Shown here in pieces: positions 13,001 to 28,000 of a DNA stretch of 64,000 nt (the stretch's first letter is position 1; each line of letters opens with the position of its first letter). This DNA is from Valencia hispanica (lineage: Eukaryota > Chordata > Actinopteri > Cyprinodontiformes > Valenciidae): assembly GCA_963556495.2 (NCBI GenBank), contig OY747705.1:39189298-39253297 (forward strand), in the 5' to 3' direction. The position numbers were made by a program, and so were the translations under genes. The notes beneath the pieces were generated by a model that made no database searches, was not told the origin of the DNA, and saw only the letters and a list, made by a program, of their open reading frames with translations.

Positions 13001-16000
13001 AAACCAGAGGTCTTGTTTTGCATTGATTTTGGAGAATTTTTGGGGCCTTTACTAAAAATCTAGGAGTGATCTTGAACAATAGGTAGGTGAGTGAAAAATG
13101 ATGTGCTTAAAGATAGTATTTCTGAATCACAAGTAATTGCAAAGATGAATGTGTTTCCTTCTTTTGACCACTTGCAAAAAGTAGTCTGTGTTTGTTTTTT
13201 ATTGCTTATAATAATCTATATCTAGACAAAGGATTAAATTATATTCACTTTTAGGTTGAATTGTTTTCATTTCTGAAATGTAAGCGCCTAATCTTTCCTT
13301 TTACCTCCTCTAGATTAAATCCAACTAATTTTTGCGACAAATACTTTTTCCTTGTATCACATACAGGTAAAATGGTGGATACCTCTCTCCCCATTATGTA
13401 GCATTCCGTGTCTGTAGTTCTATTTTGGGCATGCAGAACATGGTCCTTTATGTAACTCTGCACCTAGAGTCTATCCAAAAGCTGCAGGATAAACAATTAA
13501 TGTTGAGATTTTGTGTTTTAATTTCTGCAGATTGACCTACTGCCTTATTAAACTAAATATTCCGGCAGCAAATCCAGATGCACTTTTTTTTCTGACAGAA
13601 CAGTTCTGCATCAGATAAAAACTAAAAACAGGCTTTGAACTCATGCTGACAGAAAGCCATTTGTCCCTTCACTTTATCACGCCTCGGGCGAGGTTAGCGA
13701 GACAGTAGCAAACAACAGAACGCGGCTGTGTGGTAAAAGCTCTCAGCTGTTGAAAGACATGTCTGGTCATTAGATCTTTGGTTTTTGTTGTTTTCTCTTT
13801 GTCTCGTTTTTTTCAGGCTGGGTTTTTGTCCTGCAAAGCCTCCGCAAGTTTTAGATGTAAAGTCAGGGGAGAAGCTGCTTGGTGAAAGGAGCAGGGTGGC
13901 GGTGGGGGATGGTAGATTTTTTTAAAGCGTGTGAGAGCCACTTCAGAGCAACAGAGGAGAGGGAAGAAGGGGGGGTGAGGGAGGATTGGCTCATGGGGGA
14001 GTGGTGAGATAATCAGCTCAAGAAGAACGGTTCTCACAGTCCGCTTTCACAAAAAAAGCCCCTGACCTGTGTGTGTTTGTTTATTGATATCAGTGGGATT
14101 CGGAGCCTCCTCTCAGAATTGGTTGAGCATCTTTTATTTTGCTGCTTTTCCACCTATTAGAAGTGATGGTGCTCATTCTATTGCCAGCATGGCCCTGTTT
14201 AAACTCAGTGTTGACATGCATGCTGGCTGATTTACATACAAATGACCAGCTGTTAGTACAACCATTCACACCTGCCATTCATATTCCGTCTTCGGTTATC
14301 TGATCTGTCACTTGATTTACATTCAAATAAACATGGAGCTACTATTGCTATCAACAACACCATTAGTTGGTCCGCTGATGTTTTTGTAAACTCACAAACA
14401 CTATGTTCTTATTCAGCTTTTAACACAGTTGAAACTGATTTGAGCTGCATTTTGAGGAGTTATTTGATAATCAACCTAATATGAGGCTAATTTTCCTATT
14501 ATCTATCTGATGTAGGATCAGTTGTTTTTGTTCTATCTCTGTCTTCTCAAACCCCAGACAGTCGTGGCAGATGGCCGCTCCTACTGAGCCTGGTTCTGCT
14601 GGAGGTTTCTTCCTGTTAAAGGGGAGTTTTTCCTCTCCACTGTCGCTACATGCTTGCTCAGTATGAGGGATTGCTGCAGTTGGAGTCTGCATCAATGGGA
14701 CACAACTCAACACAAGTCAATGACTCGATGCAATCTGCTGGGATTCCTTAAATAGAAAACTTTTAAATTGATTAGAATGTATGTAAGATTGAATTGAAAT
14801 GACTTTTTCTTGCAAGTGTCTTGAGATGCCATCTGTTGTGAATCAATATTACATAAATAAACTGAACTGAATGTAGCTTTACTTGATATGGGTAAAGGAG
14901 AGTAATATGATATGCAAACATATGGTTGACATATTTCTTCTGCTTTTGATTTTTTGATTAGATCAAACAAATGGTAAAATCAGACTGACAACCTAAATAA
15001 ATAATAAAACGAGTTTTTAAAGCATTATTTTATTCAATAAGAGAAATCAAATATATCCAAATCAACCGGGCCGAGAGGGAAAAAGTAATTGCATCCTAGC
15101 TCCCAATTGTTTGGGATTTCACCAGCTACACCCCAGGTATGATTAACATCAGACCTATAGAATCAAGTAATTACTTAAATATACAACCGGAAGCAATCTA
15201 AATTCTAGAACAGAAGAGACACAAAGTCTCTGACAAATATAATTGGATTAAAGAGAAATTTCTTTGTGACCCTTTTCATACCAATGGTTTCAGATATATT
15301 TTTGAAACGTGTGTAAAGCTGTAATATATAATTTTTTTCTCAGCACTGTAAAAAGTGTGTGACTTCCCAGACCTCAGTTAACAGGATGCCTAAAATGTTA
15401 ACACGTACAACATCACTGCTAACAACCATCGGTTCCACACACCTTATCATGCATAAAGCAGTTCATAAGACGGAGGTTTCTCACCACCTCAAACATCAGT
15501 TTCTCTGTGCTTCTGTCTGAGCCGATTCTGTGGCTTTAGACCTGCCACTAGACATAGTTAAGCTGAATTTGACATATAGTAACTTTAACATTCAGGTTCA
15601 AACCTCTGAGCTAAATGGGGGTTTAGCTTTTCTCTTCAGGGGTCACCACAGCGAATCATTTGTCTTTATTTAGTCCAATCCTCTGCATCCTCCACCCTTA
15701 CACTAACTAACTTCATGTCCTCGTTCCCCACATCCATAAATCTCCTTTTTGGTCTTCCTCTCTGCCTCCTTCCTGGTGGCTCCAACCTTAGCATCCTTTC
15801 ACCAATATAATGCAGATATACACAGCTCCAAAGATGAAAAAAGTTCTGTACCCGAGTTTAACTTTTTTTGATTTTCAGTACCGTCTGATAAAAACTATTA
15901 ATGCACCAATCAATCAGCCAACGATCAAAATCGTCTGTTTGTCCCTTGATCGGAGTTTCACCGGCAATCAGCAGGCCCCAAAAAATTGTGTTTATGTAAT

Positions 16001-19000
16001 GCATAAAAACGTATATTTCTGCCATTTTTGGGTTCATAAAAGCACCAACAAACAGCTTGTTCTTTGATGCACTCTCTTCTCAGTTTATTAAAAATCTGAA
16101 AAAGGTTGTGGCAAAACTACTACTTCTCTGGGTGAGATGGGGGGGGGATTTGCATTGTGCTGTTACTATGTCTGTTACTGCTTTACATTCTCTCTTCCTA
16201 TACTTCCCTCCTATTTTTCAATCATATTTTCAATAATAATCAAAGACAGCACGAGTTACTCAGAGTCCCTCCTTCCTCTCTCCTCTCACACCCACAATAG
16301 TCACCTTCAGAAAGGACGTCACCATATGGACCCGGCCATCTGGACTGTAAGACATTACAGGCAGTAAGACAGGGAACTTGAGCTCATTCAGGGAGAAAAC
16401 CAAAAGAAAACTTCCTCTTTGAGTCTAGCCTAAGTTCACTAAGGTCTAGTGTTAAATTTAGTAAATGTCTAATCATTTAATACCAGTTTCACTGCTAAAC
16501 AAACACTAATCTTCCTCTGTTAAACCATTAAAGTCACATCCCCATCAAATCTGATTAACTCTCCCCTCTGTCTGCGACAACAAAGTGTCTAAATATTCAG
16601 AGAAATAAAATCTTCCTCTTTGTTTTTGCTCTGCGTCTTTATTTAGGGATTGAGCTGTGCTTGCCAGGCTGGCGCTTTTCCATGACCATGGTGGCCAGTT
16701 TTCTGAAGGTGGGCGGGCAGCTACTGATGCCAGGGGTGGCCACCCTGTGCCGCCATTGGCCGACTGGGGATGACTGGCAGGGGCTGCAGATCGTCATCAT
16801 CAGCCCTTTTGTTCTGATGCTACCATACGTCTGGTGAGTCCCACCCTCTGAAGACATCCATCCAGGATGTCTTTCTCACACTGAGCCAGGCAACGGCTTG
16901 TACAGTACACACACCACACAGTACGGAGCAGTCAACACAGAAACAAAGCTCTCTTTCTCCTGCCGTTTTCTTCTTCATTCTTTCTGTCTTGCCCTTACAG
17001 CACAGTCTGTTCTCTTCTGTCTTTCTGGAGGATGTTTCTATTTGGAGCATATATTATTCATCCTTTCATTTCTGTTCAGCACTGGACTACCAGGCAAAAA
17101 AAAAAAAAAAAGCATTTAAACATGTGGCTTAATCACAAATAGTGAGCAGATTTTTGGTAGTAATGCATTTTAGGGTTTACAAATGTGCAAAAAACAAAAA
17201 CATCCCCATAGAGCTCAAGGATGTTCTGGCAAAAGGAGAGAGAAAAAAACGGCCCTCTTTTGAGCTCCATTCATCAAGTGTACTTTAAAATAAAAATATT
17301 TAAACTTGAAACAGTTTTGAGAAAGTTGGAAAATATCACTGCATTTGCTTTGCACTCGGAAGTCAGGTTTTCTGGGTTTCATGTCTGAAAAACAACAAGA
17401 ATGTTGGCACTTATGTTTTAAGAACTATTTATTTGAGGCATATTCTTGCCTCTTTTTTCCTGTCTGATAAAATAAAATCTTATCCTTAAATCAACTGCAT
17501 ATCAAACTCATAAGAGAGGTATAAGAGATTGATGTGTGTTCGACTTTCTGTCAGTAGGACTTCAGAACTTTATGTTTTCTAGTCATTCGTGTTCTACTTT
17601 TTTCAGGTAACAATTCCCATTAAAAAAAACATACAACAAAAGTACTTCAAAATGTATGGCTTGATCAGGAATTGCTTAAAATCCTATTTCATAGCAACAC
17701 ATTTTGCAATCTTTCCAGAAAAGGACAGACTTTTCTTTCTTATGTACTAAAATTGGATTTTGGTGAACAAGTGAGAAAATGCTGCCCTCTTTGGAGCTAA
17801 ATAGTTGTAGAGACACGAGTCAAACTTGAAACTGTTGGTTGAAATGACGCTCTAGAATATTCAGAAATCTTTTCACTTGTGTCTAAGCTCATACAATGTT
17901 GCCATTCATATTACTTTTTAGCTAGTGTGTAATTCCTGAAGAAGGTTTTTCAGATGATGGCTAAATTGGGATCAAAATTTCTTCTGAAGTTTTCTAGTCA
18001 TTCTTATCCCTGTTTTACTCTCATTCTGCAGGATTTTCTGTTGGGTTCCTTATGTCTTAAAATTTTCAGTGAGCTTTTCTTCCCACATTTTTAGAAATAT
18101 CATCCAATTGTGTGGCTCAATAAGCCATACTTAAAAGTAGGAACATCATTGAAAATCCAAACTGATCCTAGAATGGCGGACTGGCATTTTAAGACTTTTT
18201 ACATAGTTTTTTTTTTTTTTAAAGATCTAATTGTAATGCTTAGACTGTGATGCTGTTACACAGTAGACTCTAACCCTATGAAATATTCAAAAGCTTTGCC
18301 ATCAAACTGCTTTCATGCCCATAGCTCAATCGACACATGTAAAAGTTTCCCATTAAAACATTACAGTCAGATTTCCTCCAGTGTGTCTCCAACTGTCTAG
18401 ATGGTTTTCAGTCAAATCAAGCCCAAAGTGGAGTGTCTATATCCAAAACTCTAAATTACTTTTGCAATTTTCTTTCAAAACTGGAAGTGAAGGCATGTTT
18501 GGACTTAGCATCTACATCAAACACTGAAGACAGAATAATTTACATGTGTGGCCAGCAGAAGGTTCCACTACTCAGTTCAGACTCAGATTTTTAGTGTAAT
18601 CTTGTTTGAGGCTTGCTTGACTATTTCTTTATCTTTCTGATTAGAGAAGTGGTGCTGGGGGCTCCCCTTCACCTTACTCTACTGAAAAAGCAAAAATCAC
18701 CAATATAACCTATCTGGTTCATAAATTGCACAGCAGGTTCTACTTTCTTTCATTGTCCCAGAATCAAATAAATTCCAAATACATAAAGAACAATAATAAA
18801 AGGGTAAATTAATGTTTGATGTTCAGACAGTATCTGTATCAACAACTTTCCAAGTGTCAAGTTTTCTCCTCATCCTCTTAATCTGCAGGATTTTCCCTGA
18901 ATCGCTGCGCTGGTTGCTGGCCACCCAGCACTATAAGCAGTCCAAAGCCATGATGCTGCGCATCGCCAGGAAGAACCAGGTTGACATGACAACTGACTCC

Positions 19001-22000
19001 AGCGGAGTTCTTGCAGGTGAAGACAAATTTAGCAGATGAAAGCTCTCAGATCCATTTAGCTTCCAGATATGATTTCTGTTGCCTCACTCAAACCTTTTTA
19101 CAAGTTATTTTACACCATTGCCTACAGCTTGGGATGTTTCACTTACTAACAGGTGTACATTTGCTTCCAGATGGTCAGGATTAGTAAGTTTTATACTGCC
19201 AGTGACAACTATTTTCACAATTTCTAACAAAGTGTATTGATTTTATCCAAATAATATAATGAAAACAGTCTTCTACCTGGAACAGACAACTATACATTTA
19301 TTCTGAGTGTTTACGTCATTTCTTTTCACAGTGACCAAGAAGCTAGATCAAACCACAGTGGCACTTTAGGTTCTCTGTGCTAAAAGGACCTTTAGCGTCC
19401 ACCTCCTCATTACAGTCTGAAAGGGAAAAAAAGGTCTCAAGCAGTGCATTTCATGTTTCCTACCAGAGCTGGAGCAGGAGCTACACAAGAAACCCCAGAG
19501 GAGCTGCATTGTCAAGATGATGAGCACCAGGAACCTGTGGAAAAACATTGTGGTGCTATGTGTGAACTCGTAAGTGTGTTGTGGTTGCCCATGAACACTT
19601 ATTTTACAAATCAGAGCCAACATCTGTTGTCCTGAGCGCATGCATTACCTCATCCACTGACAGACTCAAAGAATGTTGGTGTAGACCTTCTCTGGCCCTG
19701 TGGCGGACACCTGTCTCCTGTTCTACGGCTGTATTCTTACTTTGTATTTATGCAGTCTGACAGGTTATGGGATCCACCACTGCTTCGCCCGCAGTATGAT
19801 GGATCCGGAGGCGCAGCCCACGGCTTTGTGCCACACCGACTACTATACCATGGCTGGCATCGCTGTGGCCACATGCCTGGCTCTTTGCCCTGCAGTGGGG
19901 CTGATGGGTCGGCGGGGAGGACTTCTCACCTTCATGATTATAACAGCTCTGGCATCACTACTGCAGCTGGGTCTGCTCAACTGTGAGTAAACACGTAACC
20001 CCAGGCATGGCACTTTAAACTTGCTGTGGAAACTGTGCAAAAGGCATTGATTTGATTGGAAGATAAAAGGCAGAACCAATTCAAATGTGATCAAATCTAA
20101 TCAATCATAAAGCTTTTAGTGAATATTCCAAAAAAAAAGGGATTGTCTAAATATAAATGAATGCGCAAGCATCAGAGTATGATTATTCATACAGCTTTAC
20201 AGCATATTGTTGATTTTTACCAACTTAAATTTCCAATTCTGTTTGATGCTCAGTGGGAAGGGTCTTGGTGTGGACTTTTTAGCAAGAGCAGCACCCAAGA
20301 GTTTCTAATTCCAATATTCACTTTCTGTTGCCCAAAAGATGTGGACTTGAAATGCCTTTAGTCTATGTTAGATCTGGGACCCAACTCGAGTTGCACTGGC
20401 TATATTTAAAGCACAAATTTCCATTGAACTTAAAATAATTATAGCTATGGGCTATTGTTTTAAAAGCTTTAGCTAGCCCTTCATTGGCATCACAAAAAAC
20501 TCATTTAGAATAACTTACAGGTTGCTTTCTGGATTTTGCAAGTTACCTAGCTGGAACTACAGGCTACTTCACGTACCTACAAGTCATTTTACATGCAAGT
20601 TGCATTCTGGAATGTGCAAGTTTCTCTGTTGATACTTACAGGTTACTTTGGCAGTACTTACAAGTTACTTTGGCAGTACTTACAAGTTACTTTGCTGGAA
20701 TTTACAAATTAGTTTCCGAGAATTAAACTGACAGGTTATTTTCTGTTGACTTACATGTACCTTTCAAGGATAATTACAAACTGATTTTTAATACAGCCTG
20801 GTCTTGAAAGTATAATGTAAGCTCTGAAAAATACATTTTAGTTTTTGGGCAAAATAACTTTTAAGAGTGGTGATATAATGGGCTCTATTGTGTATTGCTA
20901 CCAGAAAATATGTTTAAGATCAAAGTACATCAGCACAGCAAATAAATTTTAGGACTTAACTGTAATACTCATTTTTATATAATAATGTTATATGTTACCA
21001 ATTTTATTTAATTGTTTTGTCTTGTAAGCAGAAACAAAATGCTAAATGTTTAAAGATAAGCTAGTTAACCAGGCATGCTAACATTAGCATGTTTTCGCTG
21101 ATTCTTCATGAATTCCTTGCTTTTTTGGTTTGAACTGTCAATTTTTAAATACTTTTGATAGTAGATTGTGTTTGTGCATCACTTAAACACTTTCTGAATT
21201 CGAGATGTTTAGGATGTCGTGGATTTGTAGCCAAAGCTAACCGAATAATGTGTGTTGATGAAATTATGATTATGATTTCTCTAGTAATAAATCAAAGCAT
21301 TAAACCTTATCTTGGGCAGAAAGTTTGTAATCAACGCACCTGGCAGGGGGATTCTGAGTCATTAAAACAGCAGCCATCATTCTACCTTTCTGACCTACAT
21401 GTGCAGTACATAGTCATTATTTATTGGTCCTGTTCAGAGTTCTCCTAAGGGCTTTTTTTATTTTGCTTGTTTGGAGTCAGCACTGTTCTACCCTTTGTGC
21501 TTACTAATGAATTGCTCTCCTTTCTTTTCCATTCTTCGATGCTCACTAATGGATTCCAGTAATTGGAAAGTACAGCCTCCGTCATGACACAGGTACAACT
21601 GCTGTTTCAGTAAACTGCAGACTGAAACTGCTCTCCTCATCGAGTCTTAAGACTTTGCTTACATCGTCTTGCTTTTTTTTTTTTGACAGTTCTGCGAGAC
21701 ACTCTGAACAGAAAATTCTCAGTGGCCTTCTCCATCATAGGCATGTTCTCCTCTCATGCTGTCAGCACACTAAGTATTTTCTTTTGTGCTGAAATAACTC
21801 CAACTGTCATCAGGTGAGTCCTAGCACAGGTGTTTTTACTATTACTTCAAACCAAAAATATAAATTGCAAGTAGTATAACTTAGTAAAATATTATGTAAA
21901 ATTGAGTTTTATTCTCCTGAGAACAGTATATTTTATGAATTTCAATTCAATTCAGTTTATTTATATAGTGGCATTTCACAACAGATGTCATCTCAAGGCA

Positions 22001-25000
22001 CTTAACAAGAAGTCATTTCAATACATTTATACAAACATTCCAATCAGTTAAAAAGTTTCCTATTCAAGGAATCCCAGCAGATTGCGTCAGTCATTGGCGT
22101 GAGGTTGGGCCCCGTTGATGCAGACTTTCCAACCACAGCAATCCTTCAGCAATACCTCATACTGAGCAAGCATGTAGCGACGGTGGAGAGGAAAAACTCC
22201 CCTTTAACAGGAAGAAACCTCCAACAGAACCAGGCTCAGTAGGAGCGGCCATCTGCCACGACTGTCTGGGGGTTTGAGAAGACAGAGCAGAAACACAGAA
22301 GGAACAGAAGATCTGATAGAGTACTCTCTATGTTATAGAATGTAAAAAGTTGGGGCCAAAATGGGGCCAGGAACCAAATGGAAGACTTCCTTAAATAATT
22401 TGGTTGGAATTGGGTCCAACATGCAAGTTGAAGGTTTAGATGAGGCTAATATTTTTGATAATTCCGAAAGCTCGACTGAATCAAAACAGCCTATGCACAA
22501 ATGAGGTTTCCGATGCTGCGTCACTTACTGAGGAAGAAGTAATCATGTTTGGGAGGATGCCAATGATTTAATTTTTAATAGAATTAATTTTATTTATGAA
22601 GAATCCCATAAAATTATCACTGCCAAGAGCTGGGGGAATAATTGGCTCAACAGAGCTATGACTCTGTGTAAGTTTGGCAACTGTACTAAAAAGAAACATA
22701 GGATTGTTTTTATTCGCCTCTATTAATGATGAAAAATATGCTGTTCTAGCTTGTCGAAGGGTCTTTTTATACAGCAGTAGACTGTTATTCCAGGTTAAAT
22801 AGGAATCCTCTAGGTGTGTAGAGCGCCATTTTCTCTCCAACTTCCTAGTATTCTGTGTTAAAGTACGCAACTCTGCGTTAAACCTAGGAGTCAGCCTCCT
22901 ATGGCTAGCCACTTTCTTTTTTAAGGGGGCTACACTATCTAATGCCAAACGCAATGAGGACGTAACGCTGTGAACCAGACCATCAATTTCTGAAGGGTTA
23001 GAGATAGAATTGCTGCCATCCACTGTGTTACCCTGAGACACTAAGGAAAGTAAGAATGGAACAGATTCTTTAAAACATTTTACAGCATTGTCTGATAAAG
23101 CTCTACTATAATGAAATTTTCTTTCAGATTTAAGATGGTCAGTTAAAGTAAATTCAAAAGTTATTAAGAAGTGGTCAGACAGGACCGGATTACGTGGGTG
23201 GACTGTCATTTCCTCACACTCAATACCGTATGTATGAAGAGTAACAGCTCCCTCTTGTGGTCCAGTTTTGACTACGAAGCAAGCGATCTCTGGTGACCTA
23301 AAAAGTTTTTTTAGGAAGCAAAGATATTCACTTCAGCATCAAGTTTGATATTGTACGTAAAAATTGCAAACACAACAAATATCTAACGTTTGATATTATG
23401 CTTTAAAGAATAATTACAGAATTTCAGAAAATTATTAAAACAAAAGTTTTCAAATGTGTTTAGAATCATGCTTGCTTCTCAAGTCTGTCAGATTGAGATC
23501 TGAACCCTTTTCTATGACTCCAGACAACAGCTCTTATCTCAGGGTCATATTTTATGGTCAGTTCCAGTAGCCCATTAAGGTGTTGAAGTACTTTCTATGC
23601 ATGGGTTGGTATTGAATACTCATATTCAGAGGAGGGCTGGCTATAGGGAGGTTCGTGAGTTTTCCCGAACAGCCGGTTCTAGGGTCGATGGCCATAATGT
23701 TTATTTTTTTGGAAGTCTACTCCAAAACTCTCTGTCTCTCTGGCTACACTCGATTCCACAGTCTGGAAACATCCCAGCATGTTTTTATATTCTCACAAGA
23801 TGTGGGTAGAGTACCCAAAATTATATTCAAGTAGGAGTAGCACTAAAGTGAAAGCATTAAGTAGCCATTCAAGAATTTACCTGAGAAAAAATACGTTAAA
23901 GGGCAACTCAAGTATTGAGTAACTGATCAGAACATCAGATTAGTTCTATTGGCACTGATTAATTAAAATTATATCAGACAGAAAGATATTAAGTTGTCTG
24001 CAAATTCTGGTAAAGATTACTATGAAATAATTAGAACACAAATAATTACAAAATACATTTAAAGCAAGGCAATTTTATTTGTATAGCACACTTTCAACAG
24101 CAGGGTAATTCAAGGTGCTTTACATGATTTGGTGATTTAAACCCCCCCCCCCAAAAAAAACACATGGAATATAACATTGGAAATTAAAAGTAAAAGAAAC
24201 ACACACTACACATGATACACAAATCAAAGAAGCAAGAGAGCATGAACACATTTCATACATATGACATCAAGCATTTACTCGAAGGCAATTCTAAACAGAT
24301 GGGTTTTTAGTCTCGATTTAAAGCAGTTCAGAGTTTCATTAGCTCTACACTCGTCAGGAAGTCTGTTCCAGATAAGTGGAGCATAGAAACTGAAAGCTGC
24401 TTCTCCATGTTTAGTTCTGAGTCTAGGGATGTTTAGTAGGCTAGAGTTGGAGGACCTGAGTGGTCTTGGGGGTTGGTACCATGACAACAGGTCTTCAACA
24501 TATTTTGGTGCTAAGCCATGTAATGATTTATAAACTAGTAGGAGTATTTTGAAGTCTATTCTCTGAGCTACAGGGAGCCAGTGTAAGGACTTTAGAACTG
24601 GGGTGATGTGCTCTACTTTCCTGGTTCTAGTGAGGACGCGAGCGGCAGCGTTCTAGATCAGCTGCAGCTGTCTGATTGACTTTTTAGGCAGACCTGTGAA
24701 GACGCTGTTGCAGTAATCAATCCGACTAAAGATAAACGCATGGATGAGTTTTTCTAGGTCCTGTTGTGACATCAGTCGTTTAATCCTAGAAATGTTCTTC
24801 AGGTGATAGAAGGCTGAAGAAAAAAACGTTTTTTCAAATCAACATTTTCAACATAAAATGCATTAAATTAATACTTACAAAAGTTAATTTATCGGTGTCA
24901 ACAGGGTTCTGACAATGTATAGTGTTTACCACATATTTATTTGATCTCCAAATGGCCCGTCAGCTAGAAAATAACAGAACAACAGAGCTTGTGTACAAAC

Positions 25001-28000
25001 AACAGGTCTCACTTTATCATAAATTGTAGATTTGTGTCTGTCGGGTGCATTTTTGGTTAAAACATGTTTGTTTTGATTCAGTGAAATTACTCTGAGTAGC
25101 TAGAGGATCCAGAACTTTTACTTAAGAGTAGCAATACTTCATAATAATTTTATTCAAGTAAAATTAAAGTGTGGTGCAGTCAAACTATTTCTAAAGGTTT
25201 TTAGGGGTTTTTCCCCCCTAAAAAACGACTACAGTAAATGTAAGTAGAATCCCACCTTTTGTTGTGACGACATAAAACAAAACATATTAGCCTATTACTA
25301 CCTTAAACATGTTAATATTATTGGTAGTATAAAAAAAATATTGTTGTTGTACTACCAATAGTATTTTTGTTAAAATTATGGTTCCACTTACATTCTTTGA
25401 GCAATCAGATAAAAGGTCCCTCCAAACCAAGCTCCTGGGCTGAATTTCATCACCAGCCCACCCGTTTGATAGTATCATATTTATTCAAAGGTTATAAAAG
25501 CAAGGCTGTGGAACATAATCTAATTACTATTTATTTTGTAAAAAAGAGGTAGAGAGAAGATGTTTGTTTTTTAATTGTTACCTGTTATGTTAATATATTA
25601 TACATTGTTAATATATAATTTACAGATTACTGTGATACATACATTTTGACAATTACAAAACACCCACTAAATAAAATGCAAATTTTAAGCTTGCCTCAGT
25701 GATTGGTGCTGCTACTTTAGTTTCCACACCATGACTGTCATTCTTGAGAAATATTTTAGCCAAATGTGTCTTTGAAAAAGTGTAGGAGCCCTTTTTTTTT
25801 TTTTTTAATCAAAAAATGATCATTCCAGAACTAGAGGACAAAACAGGCACCAGAACCTTTGAAATACAGTGAGGAACAGAAGTATTTGTACACCCTGCGA
25901 TTTTGCAAATTCTCCCACTTAGAAATTATGGAGGGGTCTGTAATTCACATTGTAGTTGCATTTCTACTGTTAGAGACAGCATTTTTTTTTATCAGTCTGA
26001 TTTTTAAAGAATTTATTTGTATTTTATTGCTGCACCGAAGTAGTCAAACACCTGGCAATCTGCAAGAATTGTGGGGGTCTACAATTTTGTCTTTGGTGTC
26101 TTTTGACAGCTCTTTGGTCTTGCCCATGGTAGTAGTTAGAGTCCGGCTGACTGTGGGGTGGATAGGTGTCCTTAACGAGCTCAGACAGGTGCTACTAATT
26201 TAAAATAAGTGGAGTAGAGGTGGACTTTTTAAAGGCAGAGTAACAGGTCTTTGAGCCAGAATTCTTGCAGATTGCCAGGTGTTCAAATACTTATGTGCAT
26301 CAATAAAATACAAATAAATTCTTTAAAAATCAGACAATGTGATTTCCTGAATTAAAAATGGTCTCTCACAGTGAAAATGCACCTACCATGTGAATTTCAG
26401 ACCCCTCCATAATTTCTAAGTGGGAGAACTTGCAAAATCAGTGTTCAAATACTCATGTTCCTCACTGTATGTACTCTTTTTAACTTTCTTCCATGTATTT
26501 TTAGAAAACCATTAAATACCCAAACATTTGACATGTCCAGTTTAAGCAGCAAAGGTACCCTTTCATATGAGATGTTAAAAACGTTACAAGCCAAAATGTT
26601 AAATAATTTAATTTCAAGGCTTAATTTAATCCACTTTTGAACTATAGCCTACTTTTAGTGGGCACACTTTTTGTTAATTTCAGTAGATTAGGAAAACTAA
26701 ATAGGATTTAAACAAAATGATCAAGGGTCAAATCCTTTCAGGTTATTTTACCAACAATATGTTAACAGACTTAAAATTAGAGTTATAGGGTTAATTGTAG
26801 ATCATGGCAAATGTTATAACAGTTAGCAGGGTTGAAAATCAATGTGAATGTTAGTCTGTTTCCAGGTAAAGAAGCTAGCTGCTGAATGTAACGTTTTTGA
26901 TTAGTCAAGAAAAAAACTGAATTATATGGATAAATGAAACAATTTGAATAAATTACTTTTCTGATAAGAGTATCATGGCTGACAGTGGCACACTCAGCTA
27001 AGTTTGGAAAAATCTGAATAAACGAGGACTGATCTTTGGTCTACCCATGGTGTTAGCATACAGCTTGATATTTCCTCTGTGGAATAGAGCCAATGTTTTT
27101 CCTCTTTCTTTGCAACTCTAAACTTAACAGGGTTGCATGAGTTGATAAACTTCAGTGCATCATTACTGTGATTTAAATTAGGCCTCTGTTTATGATTAAA
27201 CTAATCATACAGAAGCCACAAAAAACTTATTTTACTAATATTTGTCATACCAAGTGGTTATAATGAACATGGGACAAGAAAGAAAGGCCATTTTAGGAAG
27301 TACTATATTTGGTAGTTTAAATGTTTTCCAGAAACGTTTTTACAACTATATTGCCATTTTGTCTCTGGGGAAGTATAATATACACGAGTGCAAGTTTTGG
27401 TGTTCTGTACAAGGATTATTTAAAATTTTACAGAAAGCACAGAAAATTTTCTCAGATTTTTCAACAGCCCAAAAAGATTCAGCAGCAGTCTTTCAGACAC
27501 AGTGGGGCAAAAAAATTTTTGGCAGCCACTGATTTGTGCAAGTTGTCCCACTTGAAAAGATGAGAGGTTTGTAATTTTAATCATAGATACACTTCAACTG
27601 TGAAAGAAAGAATATACAAGAAAAATCCACAAAATCACATTGTATGATTTTTAAAGAATGTATTTGTATAATGGTGCAGAAAAGTATTTAGCACCTACAA
27701 CCAAGCAAGAATTATGGCCCCCACAGATCTGTTACTACTTCTTTAAGAAGCTCTTATATCTTCCACCCGTTACCTGTAACAATGGCACCTGTTTGAACTT
27801 GTCATCTGTATAAAAGACACCTGTCCACAACTTCAAACAGACTCCAAGCTCAACCATGGCCAAGACCAGAGAGCAGTCTAAGGACACCAGGGACAAGACT
27901 GGGATGAGCCAATCTACAACAGGCAAGCAGCTTGGTGTGAAGAGATCAACTGTTGAAGCAATTATTAGAAAATGGAATAACAATAAAATCACTGACAATC

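Larger units (their letters stand above)
3565..16646 (+). other. slc22a23 13.1-kb intron
   Basis: Holds two hAT-type elements (6296-7452, 7999-8785), a dead Tc1 copy (9330-10665), a decayed LINE (12780-13560), a LINE 3' end (14510-14872) and smaller fragments. The stretches 4260-6290, 8790-9330, 10670-12780, 13560-14500 and 15800-16640 show only A/T-rich unique sequence, with no supported exon. Confidence 0.6.

Noticed and set aside
20510..20790. Possible CRISPR-like spaced repeat
   Set aside because: The units are directly tandem with no spacers, in a vertebrate intron; this is a decayed minisatellite.
25859..26203. 114-codon + strand frame
   Set aside because: Lies inside the Tc1-type MITE; the real relic is on the opposite strand.
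27735..27998. Minus-strand 87-codon frame
   Set aside because: Antisense of the start of the dead Tc1 transposase.
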